Positions 22,735 to 35,374 of a stretch of 64,000 bases of DNA are shown here, in pieces. Below the pieces are notes generated by a model. It saw only the letters and a list, made by a program, of their open reading frames with translations. It was not told where the DNA came from and did no database searches. The position numbers and the translations under genes were made by a program. This DNA is from Megaleporinus macrocephalus (taxonomy: Eukaryota; Chordata; Actinopteri; Characiformes; Anostomidae): positions 2,308,001-2,372,000 of the forward strand of contig CM038715.1 in the NCBI GenBank assembly GCA_021613375.1. Direction: 5' to 3'. The first letter of the stretch is position 1, and every line of letters starts with the position of its first letter.

Positions 22735-23260
22735 CGCAATTACTCAAGATTCATGGAAGACTAGCGACAAGACGCTTCTCTGTCCTGGAGCCCAGATGGT
22801 GGTATGAACTTCCACTGGCTGTCCGAACAGTGAACTCTCTCATGGTCTTCAAACTCAGGCTGAAGACCACTTTCTCTTTAAGAAGCTCTAACACTGATCT
22901 ACTGAAGCATTGGTAAAAACCATAATTACACTTGATCTTCTAGCAGCTCTGGATAAGTACTGCTCTGATACTGTATGTAGTGTATTTATTCTCTTCTCTG
23001 TAGGTCTTCCAGTCTTGCTAGGTGTTGCTCTGAGTCTAATCTTATATTCTGTTGTCTTCTTTCTAGGTATCAGCACTGGCTCTAGTTTATAGCAGTGTTT
23101 TAGTATAAGAGTAGTTTGGACTTGTTTGCACTAGATACAGATATTCATAAGATATACAGATAAAAGATACAGATTAAACCTGTTTGTACTAGATACTCAT
23201 ACTCTGACTGAACACATAGCACTTCTGTAAGTCGCTCTGGACAAGAATATTAAAAAATAT
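22735..23260 (+). mobile_element. L2-type LINE 3' end, 5' truncated
   Basis: It matches the 3' part of the longer copy at 40533-41628 (shared gacaagacgcttctctgtcc and aagtcgctctgga). It begins just upstream of the zcchc4 promoter. Confidence 0.75.
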
Positions 23261-25500
23261 TTAAAAAAAAAGACTAATTACAGACAGGAGGAAGTTATAC
23301 GAATCCTCTCATGAGTGTAATACTGATCCAGATTTGAATAGCTGGACATTTACGAACTGTACGCGTTGAAAAAGTGTACATGTCCAATACTATTATAACA
23401 TAAACACACAAACGACCCTGCAAACACGGTTACATTGTGACAACATACTGTTTTGTTGCCATAACCTCCATAACCTCCACGGAAGTTTGCTAAGTTTCCA
23501 ACAGGTATAAATAATAACATTAAAACAACGTTATTTAGTAGTTACGTTCTGACAGCCTAGTTCAGACAACGTAAAAGCATCAGTTTTGTGACAACGAGAA
23601 TGCAAATGTTTTATTAGAAATATGACTCCTGTTGTAGGCCACTATTGCCACATGATGATGTCATGTGGGTGCAGTGGAGTCAGTCCTACAGAATTTTTTT
23701 TTTTTTTTTTTCTCGTGAGTAATGTCGTTCTGTAGCTCAAGCTGGAAAGGCTGATTTATATACTGGATTTAAATGAGGTATTTAGCTCACAGTTTTTTTG
23801 TGTTAATGAAATTTTCTTTACAGCCAGGGATCCCTGAATGAAACGACGGGCGGGTACAGTATAGACTCCAGAGATTTCAGTAAATCAATAAAACCATTTT
23901 AAAAACAAGAAGGTTTTTCAAAAACACTCGGTAGACAAAAGTGAGAAACTTTAAAGGTGGTTAAACTTCTGTGAAGCTGCTTTATGACAATCGTTGTAAA
24001 AAAAAAAAAAAAGCTTTATACAAAAAAATTTAACTGACCTAAATTAACGGCACTTGAGCGTATAGAAACATCTAGCAGCAGTGTGTGAGGAATATTACAT
24101 GGATGTAATGCAGCCTAAACCCATAATCTCTATTATTACCTAGGGGAAATAGTGACTGAGGTAAAGTAAAAGTAAAAGTACCTATGTAAACACAAAATCA
24201 ATTATACTTGAGGCATATTCCCTTTCTCATAAATGTACTTTACTGGATTTTATACAGTAGCCTGCAAGCGTTTTAATGAAAATCATTTAAACCCAGCAAA
24301 CACAACATTGTCACTATGTTGATACAATGTTGTCAAAAGGTGTTTTTACGTTGTATATGAACAAGATTGCCACAACATAACCACTAAATAACGCCATGCA
24401 GTATTATGACTGCCTGTTGGCAACTTAGCAGAATTTCATGGAGTTCCATGCAGATATAATGAAACATAGAGGATTCTAGGAGGTTGCGATAACGTTACCA
24501 ATACGTTATTACAGTAACTCTTTTTGCAGGAAAACAATTGTTCTTAACAGTCAGAGTGTGTGTGTCGTCTCACTGCACTGCATTACATGGATTAGTTCAA
24601 TTCCTTCAGCAGCTCACATGATCTAAGTTAATGAATGCTTAGATACCCTCGGACTATATATCTGTATATCATTTGCAAACATGGTTACATAGTGACAATG
24701 TTATCAGTACACATATAGTCAGTACAACCTCCTAGAAGTTCCATTAAATACACCACAGTCGCATAAACAAAACATTTTAAACTAAAAACTATTAAAGAAC
24801 TACAATAAAACAATGTCTCAGGCTTTAAGCAGTGTATAAGTATTTTGTGTAATAACTGTTTGTGAGGCTTTTAGATACAGTATGGTTCCCATCACCTCAT
24901 ACTTGAACTAAATCTCACTGTATTACAGGTAGTCCTTTGTAACATAATGCTTATTAGCACAGCTGTACAGATTCTGTAAGTAACAGCTCTTATAAGTAGA
25001 ATGTGAGATTTTCATATATTTCATTAGCACCTCTTCAGGCTCTTTATTACTCTTATTATTTTTCTTTATTCTATTAATTGTATCTTGTGCGTCTCTCTTA
25101 GTGTAATATTGTTTCTGTTACATGTCATACATGTGAGCTTCACCAAGACAAAAACATCAGCTTTAGTATGTAATAAATAAGTTTCTTAATTTTCTTTTTC
25201 ATTTTTATTCATACTGGCAAAGACATGCATGCAAACCAGATCTTCACTTATTCTGTATGCGCCCACAGTGCAGTGCTGCAGTTCCAACACTAGGTGGCAA
25301 TAAATACTAAGCAAGACCAACAGGAGGGGAGGAGTAAATGCAGAACTCCAGCTTCTGTCTGAGAGTGATATAGATCCGAACATATGCAGGAATTATTATA
25401 ATCTTCCTTTTATTATTTTTCCAGACACGCCCATTTGTGCATTAGTTTATGGACAGTGAATCAGTTTTTTTTATTTTTTTTAATCCTGGCATGTACCACC
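23261..25500. other. Intergenic region between zcchc4 and the next gene
   Basis: No exon was seen. Pieces of one repeat family rich in aaacacaacattgtcac-type sequence occur at about 23400-23580, 24290-24500 and 24670-24760. Poly(T) lies at 23694-23711. Confidence 0.5.
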
Positions 25501-25509
25501 TAGAAATAA

Positions 25510-25859
25510 ATTAACACCACCAGCAGCGACCCTCTTCCAAAGGAACTCCAAGTCCCATGCGCCCTTGCGCGCAAACGAGGCTGCACGGGGAGCTGTTTTC
25601 TCGTCCTGGCTGGATGGTGCTGAGGCAGAGGAGAGGTGTGGTCAGCAGCGCTGTCAAACAGGCACGAGCGCGCAACGACACATACGGCGCTGACCGTTTT
25701 CCTGCTGTAGGCTCGCGCTCAGGATCATCTGCCTCGCGCTGGTGCCGTGGGCGGATTAGAGCATCTCTGCGCTGAGCGGAGGGGCGCGTGCAGCGCGCGC
25801 CTGAGAGTGCGGGAGGATCTGGGCTGCAGCAGTGCTCTGGCGGATTTGTGGACGAAACG
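25510..25859 (+). promoter_or_regulatory. CpG-rich promoter and 5' UTR of plus-strand gene
   Basis: The GC content jumps here, with dense CpG (for example cagcgcgcgcctgagagtgc near 25790-25810), against AT-rich flanks. It leads directly into the ATG and donor at 25860-25871. No TATA box was seen. Confidence 0.65.
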
Positions 25860-25869
25860 ATGAGCACCG
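25860..25869 (+). CDS. First coding exon (MST-), candidate rbpj
   Basis: ATGAGCACCG is followed by the consensus donor gtgagt, at the end of a CpG-rich block. It encodes M-S-T plus one base (phase 1). RBPJ isoforms begin with short alternative N-termini that join the G of a common GKFGERPPPKR exon in this phase, and RBPJ lies near ZCCHC4 in other vertebrates (recalled). That common exon is not in this window, so the identity is a hypothesis. The intron would exceed 38 kb. Confidence 0.45.
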
Positions 25870-26085
25870 GTGAGTCCGTGCAGGGCACGAGGACATCATG
25901 AATGTGTGGCATGCGTTATAATCGACCGCTGTCCGCACCGTAATCAGCATCTTTTGTTTGGCTCGTGCGGTGCGTCACAGGAACAATAACATCATTTCAT
26001 CCGTGCCCTACAGCACCCTGCCTACAGCAGGCCACGTCACAGCAACCTCTCTGCTCGAGTCTGTGTCTTTTTATTCATGTCTAGG

Positions 26086-26131
<46 letters not shown>

Positions 26132-27810
26132 TTGTGTATGTGGGTGGGTGATTGTTTGGCTGTCCCACCTAGTCCTGTCAGAGCCCTCTCATTATGTTGC
26201 ATTGCAGTCTTCTATTAGCAGAAGTACGTACTGTACCTCAGCAGGCCAGCTGACCGGGCATGTGTACTGTCTGTCTAGCCAGATTAGATTTTAGACGAGG
26301 TTTCTCTACAAGAGAGACTCTGTGTCCTCTGTGTTTTGATTTGTCAAAATGAAATTAAAGCTGAGCTTGAAAAATGCATCTGTTTAGTATGTAGACCGAG
26401 TGCAGCGTGTCAACCAGTTTCTTTCTTTTGTTTCCTTAATAATAAATAACCCAAGATAGGGCTGAGTGATACAAACTCAAATGTATACCACATTTCTTCT
26501 GCTGTCCAGATGAAAAAGATGTGATATGATAATATACCAATAATGGGTGATTAAATGAAGGCAAATTATGAAAAATCTAACCATCTGTTGCAGAAATACC
26601 TGCTTGCCACCTTACAGTGGGGCCACAATGATCCCAACAGTATAGGTTTCCTTTTTAAAGAGAAGAAAAACCTTCTCCAGATAATGTGTCTTGATGTGGG
26701 TGGAAAGTTAAAAGCACTATTGGTTTGTTTAAAATGTTTTTTATCTGCTAACTGGTTAATCTAACATCATCCATAGGAGGCTGACATCTATATTCTTTAT
26801 AGTGTTGATTACAGATCATTGTTTGGCATATTTGTGTGATGCGTGCTGGGCAAATGAGTACTTATGTGACTTAATTTAAATTAAATAATTACTTCATTAT
26901 TAATGAAAAAGAACTAAAATATCATTAATATTTAATTAGTATATAATTTGTATAAGTTACATTAGTACAACGAGTAGTAGTTCAGTAGTTTAGTGTTTGT
27001 GGTTTAGCAATTTTGGCTTTATTGTAATTAAAAGAGGACCGTTGGAATCTGTAGAAGATCTTTTCTGAGTAGGTCTATGTGTGTTCACTCTGGATAAGGC
27101 AGTTAACTCCACTACCAGAGAAATGGTCTTGTTTAATTATGTGGAAGTCTTTAAAACCTGGTGGTATTATCAGTGGTACTCAGTACTAATTTGCTTTGCT
27201 GTGGCTTTATCAAGCAGTAATGATGTTCTGCAGAGCAGGTTTGCTGGTAATTGACTAACTAACTGTCTAAGAGCTGGCATTAGCTCATTTAGCCGACAGC
27301 TAGTCAGTTCCCTCTGAACGTGCTCAATACTCACTGCAGAAATGTTCTTCTCCCTCACTAGAAGTCTAATTCACGTTCTCCTTCAAGTCTCTTGATGCCA
27401 TCATACTCAGTATTTAGTAATAGTTTTACAACTATGTTTGCTATTTAATACACATTATATACATATATAATCTCATCTCATCGCTGTCCAATAAGAAACA
27501 AGTATCTTCAAAATTGCAACTTTATAGGAGAGACCAAAAACATACTTTCCATGTAAGTCAATGGAACCAGACTTTTTCCAAACTATTTTGGAGCACTTCT
27601 GTTGGTCTATTCATCATGAAATTCTCACACAATGTAAACAACCATTAGTGTGTTCAAATTATGTAGAAAACTCACGATAAGTAAGCATAAGGCCTTCTAA
27701 CCTTCTAAAAAGATGGTGTATTTTCAGCCTATCACCATGTACAGGAACTGAAATCGCAGTTATTCTAGTCAAAATTCAGCATTCTCTTCCCTTATAGCTA
27801 CATAATGCAA
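25870..27810 (+). other. Intron sequence, no exon seen
   Basis: A (GT)n tract lies at about 26089-26128. A possible hAT terminus, tagggctgagtgatacaaac, is at 26457. The rest is AT-rich with no recognised feature. Confidence 0.5.
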
Positions 27811-28112
27811 TAGGGATGTAAGAAAATATTGAAATATCAAATATCAGGATGTTATATTTAGTGATACTGTATCGATTCTTGAAAACACAGTATCGATAAA
27901 CAGATTCCTGGCAGACAGAGAATCGTTGTGTGTTGTGTATAAACCTCTGACCACTAGATGGCAGTGTTGTGAACCATGTTTGCTGTGTTTTAATAGTAGG
28001 ATTTGAAAATTGCAATATATCACTTTGTTTGCAATATCGCGATATATTGAATCGTGACTGCTGTATCACGATATGGATTGTATCGCCAGGTTCTTGCCAA
28101 TACACAGTCCTA
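27811..28112 (+). mobile_element. Short hAT-like element
   Basis: It starts tagggatgtaagaaaatatt and ends caatacacagtccta, with internal cgatatattgaatcgtg palindromic motifs. The flanks taatgcaa and ttatacaa are a degraded 8-bp duplication. Confidence 0.6.
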
Positions 28113-29640
28113 TTATACAATATGTGGGGATTTTGTAGTGCCTGTTGTGCTTCAGACCTATTACCCCAGTGAATGAGCACTTTTAAGGTGTATTCAAAGA
28201 GAACTCAGTCAATACATGGTGAGGGACGTGTCTACTGAGGATGTGAAAAATATGTGAAGAAGTGACTCATCATATATTTATCAATGTAATATTTGCTTTT
28301 GTCTTTAAGACCTAAACGTTGGGCCGGACCTATTTTTGGGCCTGCATTTGTGATGTTAATATGTTAAGATGTATGGTGTGGTTCAATAGAACTAAAATCC
28401 GACACCTCTGACTATTAAATAATTAATTCAGGGAGAATTACAGCGGCACACACACACACACACACACACACAGTCTTTTTCTGTTTTTCTGCTGACTCAG
28501 TTAGCTACTGCTTTCAGATTTAACAAAACCTCTCACACAGTCCAGCTTTAAAATCCCCATTAGTTTGCACCGTGCGGTGGCACATCCATGTGTGTCTAAT
28601 GATGGATGTACCTGCATCGCACTGGAACAGGTCCAAAACTCAGTGTGATGGTATGTGTACTTACAGCATCACCATTTCCTCCTGACGTCGTAGCAGACCT
28701 GGACCACCTAACTGAGGATTCATCTTCATCATATGAAGAATTTGCTGCATGCTTTTTATAACTATGTAAATAACCAAGTTTTAAAACCTCACATGCATGT
28801 ACAGTAGTACTAGTTTAGGAGAACCACACATGAGCATGTGACTGCAGCTGTGTGTATCAGTGCATATGAACAGTTTAAACAGTGATACTGTCCCACAGCT
28901 GGTGTGCACACATACAGTAATGGATAGAGGCAAGATCATGTCACCTCTGATAAGTCAGTGTACGATAGAGGAAGAGCAGGAGAGACAGAGAGAGAGACAG
29001 AGGGTGGGAAAGAGGCGCCAGTAATTAGCTCTGAAATGTAACGATGGCCTGTGACATTTCCCTTGTCTCGGCTTTTATTTGTGCTTGAGATTGAGGGAGG
29101 GAGTGGCTTCCAGTTGACCCTGTCAATCAAACAGCCTGCCAACGACAGAGCCCATAGGCATGTTATTTTAAACAGCAACCATTCAGCAACACAAGACTTA
29201 CCCAAGAGAAAAGAATGGAGAATTATATTCTTATTAGTTGCTCAGAAATAAATATTTCAACTCAGTATTTTGCTGATCAAGACATTTATGATCGAGTAAG
29301 TCATATAAATGAAACTGCTTTTAATTAGTTGATAACAGTGTACTGCAGTCACACATGCATAATGCAATCAGAGAAGGTACTGAGCCGTACAGAGGCAGAA
29401 ATATAAATGTCAGTGTGGCTCCTCTTTAATGTCTCTGTCACTGCTGCCAGTTGTTTTATTAACATATTAACTTAGTAATGTTGGAATAGTGAAGCAGCCA
29501 GGGAGGTCTGGGTGGGGCATATCTGTCATTGCACCTGTTTATTGTCTGATACGTTTCTCATACTTATATAGTATATATACTTATATAAGTATAGACAGCA
29601 CAAGAAATGTATGACCTTCCTTTACTTAGTGTATTAAAGG
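28113..29640 (+). other. Intron; (CA)n and a candidate conserved non-coding stretch
   Basis: (CA)n lies at about 28447-28472. Positions about 28980-29420 are low in repeats and of balanced composition, with motifs such as cagtaattagctctgaaatg and cctgtcaatcaaacagcctg. These give the appearance of a non-coding regulatory element. Nothing here codes convincingly. Confidence 0.25.
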
Positions 29641-30331
29641 GTACGTTAAACGCACGTGATCTATAAATGGCTAAAGACTAAAAGTCTACAAAAAGGCACA
29701 AATGACACGTATCCTACACGCCTCACACAAGAACTCAAACAGTCTGAGGTTCTACACTGGATGATAAGAAACGGTTAGCAATGAGACTTTTCAAGTGACA
29801 CTACTGAAAGAAACATGATACACATGTTAATAATCTATAAATAATCTATAAGATCAGATAAACAGGTAAACAGGTGCTGTCCTGCTGCTGTGTTGATGAA
29901 GCTCTACGGGATGTTTGATCTTCAAGGTCTCGTGTGTAGCAGTTGTACTGTTGTGATCATCTCCACTGTGCAGAGCTGACAGAGCACCACACTGTTGTGT
30001 TTCTGTGTGAAACGCTCCCACAACGTTAGATGAACATGAGTGATTGTTTGTAGCTGCAGCTCGCGCTCCAGATAAATCCATGCTTTCAGTAGGAGCGGCC
30101 ACCTTAGCGACGCATCGACTCAAGTTATACTAATAGATGTAATTTCGTAATCAACTTTTATTTATTTGGGGTTGCCAAAGATAAATAAATAATATTGTAG
30201 AAGTTCAAGTGAGATCACTGAGGCAAAGTAGACTTTATAATAGAAGTGATTTTATTTATATTGTGATATATATTGATATCTACTGATATTTAAAAAAATA
30301 TCGTAATAAGATTTTTACCCATATCGCCCAG

Positions 30332-30336
<5 letters not shown>
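29641..30336 (-). mobile_element. hAT-like element, reverse copy, truncated
   Basis: It is the reverse complement of the family complete at 32816-34349. The TAGGGCTGGGCGATATGGG terminus lies at 30318-30336 and the other end is lost. It is followed directly by (TA)n. Confidence 0.75.

Positions 30337-30408
<72 letters not shown>
30337..30408. repeat. (TA)n microsatellite
   Basis: About 36 uninterrupted TA units abut the transposon end. Confidence 0.97.
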
Positions 30409-30411
<3 letters not shown>

Positions 30412-31160
30412 GTTTTATTCTACAGTTACAGACGGTATTCCATCTCTTTCTCTGCATGCTTTATCATCTTACTTTGTTAATTCCAGCAGTACTGCTGTGT
30501 CTGATCCACTCGTACCAGCACAACACACCACTACCATGTCAGTGTCACTGCAGTGCTGAGAATCTGAGATGGACAAAGTAACTCCATTACTTAAAATAAA
30601 AGTATAGATACTCCTGGTAAAGTATTACTACAATACAAGTGAAAGTTATTGTTTAGTTTTGGTTTTTTTTAAGTTCTGGGGTACTTGTTTTTAAAAATAC
30701 TTCAGTATTCAAAAGTACATTTTCTTTTAATGTCTGTTGTTATGAACAAACAGATTTTCAAGCTAACTGGTTCATTGAAAAAACATGAATGACAGTGTAG
30801 GAGGAGTTTTTGTCCTGTGATGAACAGAATACAGCCAGTCACTTGTCCACTGATCTTAAAGCTTTAATGAGTAACGAGAACTCGTATAGAAATGTAGTCA
30901 AAAGTACAATATTTGTCTTTTAAATGTAGGGTAGTGATAGTCAGAAATTAAAAATACTCGAAAAATGTACTTAAGTACAGTACTCACGTGAATTTACATT
31001 GTTACTGTGCACCCCTGCCTAGGATGATCCACCACCCAAGTACTACCTGCTCTGTGGACTATAGTCTGCAAGTGTAGAACTACAAACTGCATCTATAATA
31101 AGTAGAAAAATGGATAATAAGCATAGAAAGAAGGAGGTGTTCTTAATAAACTGCTCTGTC
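30412..31160. repeat. Copy of fold-back repeat with nested insertion
   Basis: It matches 18080-19100 (for example gctgtgtctgatccact and gtcactgcagtgctgagaat). It is interrupted at about 30571-31020 by another repeat that starts gagatggacaaagtaactcc. Confidence 0.65.
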
Positions 31161-31469
31161 GGTGTATATACACTATTAAATGTGAGTGTGTTTTGCAAAA
31201 ACATTGTGAAGAACTCATAACTGACTAAAGTAATCTGTAAAACTCAGTTCTTACCGTAACCACAGCCACCTAGCACATGCCTCTGGGTCTGTGTGTGTTT
31301 GTATTTTCTTTGTGTTTGCATTTGTGGTGGACTTTCTAAGTCTGAAGCAAATATTTCACTATTAGAGCTGTACTTGGCACAACCATGCAAAACAGTCCTC
31401 TGTTTATTCTGCAGACCGCTAACGGCAAGTGGCCCATGGCTGACCTGCTAGTGCTACCTGTGTTGGAGA

Positions 31470-31580
31470 GAGAGGAAGAGAGAGAGAGAGAGGACGAGAG
31501 AGAGAGAGAAAGATAGGGAGAGAGAGGAAGACACAGAGAGAGAAAGATAGGGAGAGAGAGGAAGACAGAGAGAGAGATAC
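31470..31580. repeat. Purine (GA)n-rich tract
   Basis: Units of gagagagagga and agatagggagagagaggaag are tandemly arranged. The open frame on the minus strand is low-complexity. Confidence 0.9.
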
Positions 31581-32214
31581 TCATTTTAACTGTATAATAT
31601 GTGTACTGATTGAGATTTTAGGATGTACCTGATATGGGAATTATGAGCCAGTACTAATATCTGTTTTTTCATGTGTTTATCTGTCAATGCAGATGCATTA
31701 AAATAAATAAAATGCAGAACCTGGAACTATATGAGCCTGGATTGGATCATTGAAGTAATATTACACTGATTAGTAAAGAGTTAAAATGTTTAAAGTTCAG
31801 TACAATGAATACAATGCAAACATTGTAATCCATCACTATCCAACAATATGGTGCTCTTCTGTTTTGTATATGTTGATAAGCATCTTATTTTGGCAGTTGT
31901 GAAAAAAAATTGTCTTGCTCTAATAATCAGTGATTAATTCCTGATTCATTACTGATGTGCATGTGGGGTTGTTTCAGAAAGCTGGTTTACATTAACGCCA
32001 GATTTGTGTTCTATATGAATGTGAGTCATGCTGTTGGAGAAAAAAAAGATAAAAAATAACAATAAACAGCGAGGCTTGTAATATAAACATAGCTCTAGTT
32101 AATCTGCTAACAGAATTACGGAGGGAAATTTAATGTGGTTAAATTAATTCAAAGTATTAGAGTTACTTTTTAGAGCCAATTGCTAAACTTGGCACTTCCA
32201 AATCATGTCTAAAT

Positions 32215-32350
32215 CCTGGAAACGGCCAGCAAGTATGGTTCCACTTTTCAAGACCTGACGCAGACAACGCTCTCTGTGGTATTTTTTATGCTAAAGGCAA
32301 AGCCAGCCATGCCAACACAGCAACACATCTAACCTGAGCAAACACCTGGA
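32215..32350 (+). pseudogene. BED-finger hAT transposase relic
   Basis: One frame reads VWFHFSRPDADNALCGIFYA and the next reads HSNTSNLSKHLEQK. Together they resemble a BED zinc finger split by a frameshift. BED fingers are typical of hAT transposases and ZBED genes. It is short and decayed. Confidence 0.45.
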
Positions 32351-32815
32351 ACAAAAATGATACAGAAAAGCTAAACAGTGTATCTGATAGCCTGAAAGTC
32401 AGGCCCCCAGCAACATCTGCAGCTAACATTACTAGCAAGCCGTAGAAGTAGATGATACTTCAGATGAGGCATCTTCATCAGCATATTCGGGAGATTAATT
32501 AGCTAGTTGGATAAGTTGTAGATGATCAACAGAGTGTTTTTATTGTGTTGCTTGATGTTAACTAAGTATTATATCAATGAGAGTCAACACTGAGCCACTG
32601 GCTGCAAGAAAATTCTTTACCAGCAGCTATTTGTGGTAAACAAATAGTATGTTTATGTGAGATTTGGTAATCATACTCGAAACCTTTTGCTCCCAGTACC
32701 AGTATACCAGAGTATCAGTTCAGATGTGAACAGTATCCAAAGCTACTAGGGATCTTGCAGAAAGAGGTTAAACAATTTTCTGCTGACAAGAATGTGGTTA
32801 TTATATTGTGTATCC

Positions 32816-32999
32816 TAGGGCTGAGCGATATGAGTAAAAATCTTATCTCAATATTTTATTTTCATATCAGTCGATATTGATATATATCACAATATAAATT
32901 AAATCACTATTGCCTTTTTACTTTAAGTAAGAAGTGAAGCTATCAAAATTTTGTTAAATTGTATTTTTTTTCTATGTACTATAGAACATTACACAATAC

Positions 33000-33071
<72 letters not shown>

Positions 33072-34349
33072 AGGTGCTACTGAACACTCATGATCAGTAT
33101 TCACAGACACTGTGTTAATCAGGCTGTTGCTGGTTCTTTAAGTTGGTTCTGAGGAAAGAACTCTGTTTATGTTCACTCATAGCGGTGAGTCGACTCTCTG
33201 CTCTAATGAGGAGTTGTTGGTTTAGTGATTCTGTTTTCAGTAGAAAATAAAGTTTCCTACACAGGATTTTTGGTTATAAAGTCAACTTTGCCTCAGCGTC
33301 TCAGTCAAACTCCTACAGTTTACACATTTATCTTTGGTCAACCCCAAATATATAAAAATCAAATTGCGTCGATTAGCATAACGTGCGCTGATGTGTCTCA
33401 AAAGATTGGCGCTCCTACTGAAAGCATGGATTTATCCAGAGCTACAAACATTCACTCACGTACATCTAACGTTGTGGGAATGTTTCACACAGAAACACAA
33501 CAGTGTGGTGCTCTGTCAGCTCTGCACAGTGGAGATGATCACAACAGTACAACTGCTATACACGAGACCTTGAAGATCAAACATCCCGTAGAGCTTCATC
33601 ACCACAGCAGCAGGACAGCACCTGTTTACCTGTTTATCTGATCTTATAGATTATTTATAGATTATTAACACGTGTATCATGTTTCTTTCAGTAGTGTCAC
33701 CTAAAAAGTCTCATTGCTAACCGTTTCTTAATCGTTCAGTGTGGAACCTAAGACTGTTCTAGATACCGCGGGAGCTTTAAAACACTCGTAGCTGCTTCTC
33801 AAACGACTCTCTGTTAAATATAGTCCACAAACTGTCTGAGTTCTTGTGCGTGGGGCGTGTAGGCTACATGTCATTTGTGCCTCTGAAAGTCGAGTCAGAG
33901 CGTAGACTCTCAGCCTTTTTAACCTTTTTTAGATCACCTGTGTTAATACATTAAGTCTAGGATGGTCATGCGGGGCCCCACCCAGACATGTGGGCTGTGC
34001 TCGTTGAGGTGTGTTTTTTGGGAATGGTGTCGCTCACGTTAACGTTTTCTGTTATTTTCTCTTATTTTATTCTCTCTGCTCGACTGTGACGCTGCAGTAA
34101 CCAGATTACTAGTACGTGGGTTAAGCTGCTGCTACGTCTACACTCCAAACATGAAATAGCTGGAACTCTAGTTCAGCCACCTGATTGGTTTGGGCCGCAC
34201 TATTCTCATTCTCATTGGCTGTTCGTGTTGTCTCTCAAAACATGGACGGAACTTAATTCTATCGGCTTTCTATCGACTACGTCTTATATTTCTATCGAGG
34301 AAACACTATTTTACGATAATTATCGTTATTGTTTTATCGCCCAGCCCTA
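32816..34349 (+). mobile_element. hAT-like non-autonomous element, complete
   Basis: It begins TAGGGCTGAGCGATATGAG and ends TATCGCCCAGCCCTA. It is flanked by a perfect 8-bp duplication GTGTATCC (32808-32815 and 34350-34357). It contains a (CA)n(TA)n tract at about 33003-33068 and no transposase. Relatives are at 1884 and 29641. Confidence 0.88.
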
Positions 34350-35374
34350 GTGTATCCCTATTTTTGTTACATGCTTATGTGTGTTTACTGATTATGTGCA
34401 CACTTTTCTGTTTTGAATCCTTCTTGCACTTTTATCCAGCAGTGTAATCCCAGCATGCATTGTGTGAATATGGCTTAGCCTCTAATGCAGATTCTTTCTA
34501 CTAGCAATGTTAGCTGTCTGGCTCTTTCTGCAGAGGGAAAGTAAAAAAAGACATAATTCAAATAACTTGTCCTACAAGTATCTGTTCTTAAACAATGTAG
34601 CTTCTCAGAAGTTTACCTGATAATTCATTTCAGTACAGGTTACTAAATAATAAGCCTTAATATTAACAACTGAATAACAAGGCAGTGGGTTTAGTGGGTT
34701 AAGTCGGAGATTCTCTCTTGAATATGATTTTGGTCTAGATGTGGCTGCTCTAGGCCGGTATGATATTAACACAGTGTGCCCTGGGTGTTTGACTGTGTCA
34801 GTAAAATGACGTTGTGAGGACAGCTGTTGACTCAGTGTTTAGACACAGTTTGCTCTGTGCTGCCAGCCGGAGTAATGTTATTGCACGGCCCGACCCTGCT
34901 GAATTATGGGTTGTCTGGTTAGTTACTGCAGATAAAGTGGCTTTTAGCTGAACATCAGCTTAATGATAACCTACACAGATGAAAACTGTAACCTGGGCAC
35001 TCCATCACTTCAACTCTTCGAGGCACTCATGCTTGATTTGTTTTCCTTTGAGGAGATTTATGTAGGTCTCTATAAAAAAAAAAAAAACTTTAGAAATATC
35101 TCTCTGTGCCCTTCTCAGTCTATATTTATCACACCATTTTGAAATGCCTCATTCCCCACACAGAACACTCATCATGAAAGTCAACTCCGAGGGAGGGAGA
35201 GGAGGAATTTTTAGCATGCAGTGGCTCACAGGAAACTAGGAATACATTGATATGGAATTTCTGTGCCAATATCAACCAGTAACAGATAATTAAAGGGGGG
35301 GCTTTCATGCCTTTCTGGGTTTCCCTTTCTTTTAGTGTGGTATGTAGGTTTTTTTGCATGTAAATGGTCTACAA
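34350..35374 (+). other. Intron sequence, nothing recognised
   Basis: There is no exon with plausible splice sites and no clear repeat apart from short A-runs near 35070. Confidence 0.4.

Noticed and set aside
25511..25912. 133-codon minus-strand frame in the CpG-rich block
   Set aside because: GC-rich sequence is poor in stop codons. The plus-strand ATG/donor and GC profile fit a promoter and 5' UTR better.
33225..33641. 138-codon open frame shared with 2288-2515 and 29854-30123
   Set aside because: It recurs only within copies of the same non-autonomous hAT element, has different starts in each and matches no transposase. It is open by chance in a conserved repeat.
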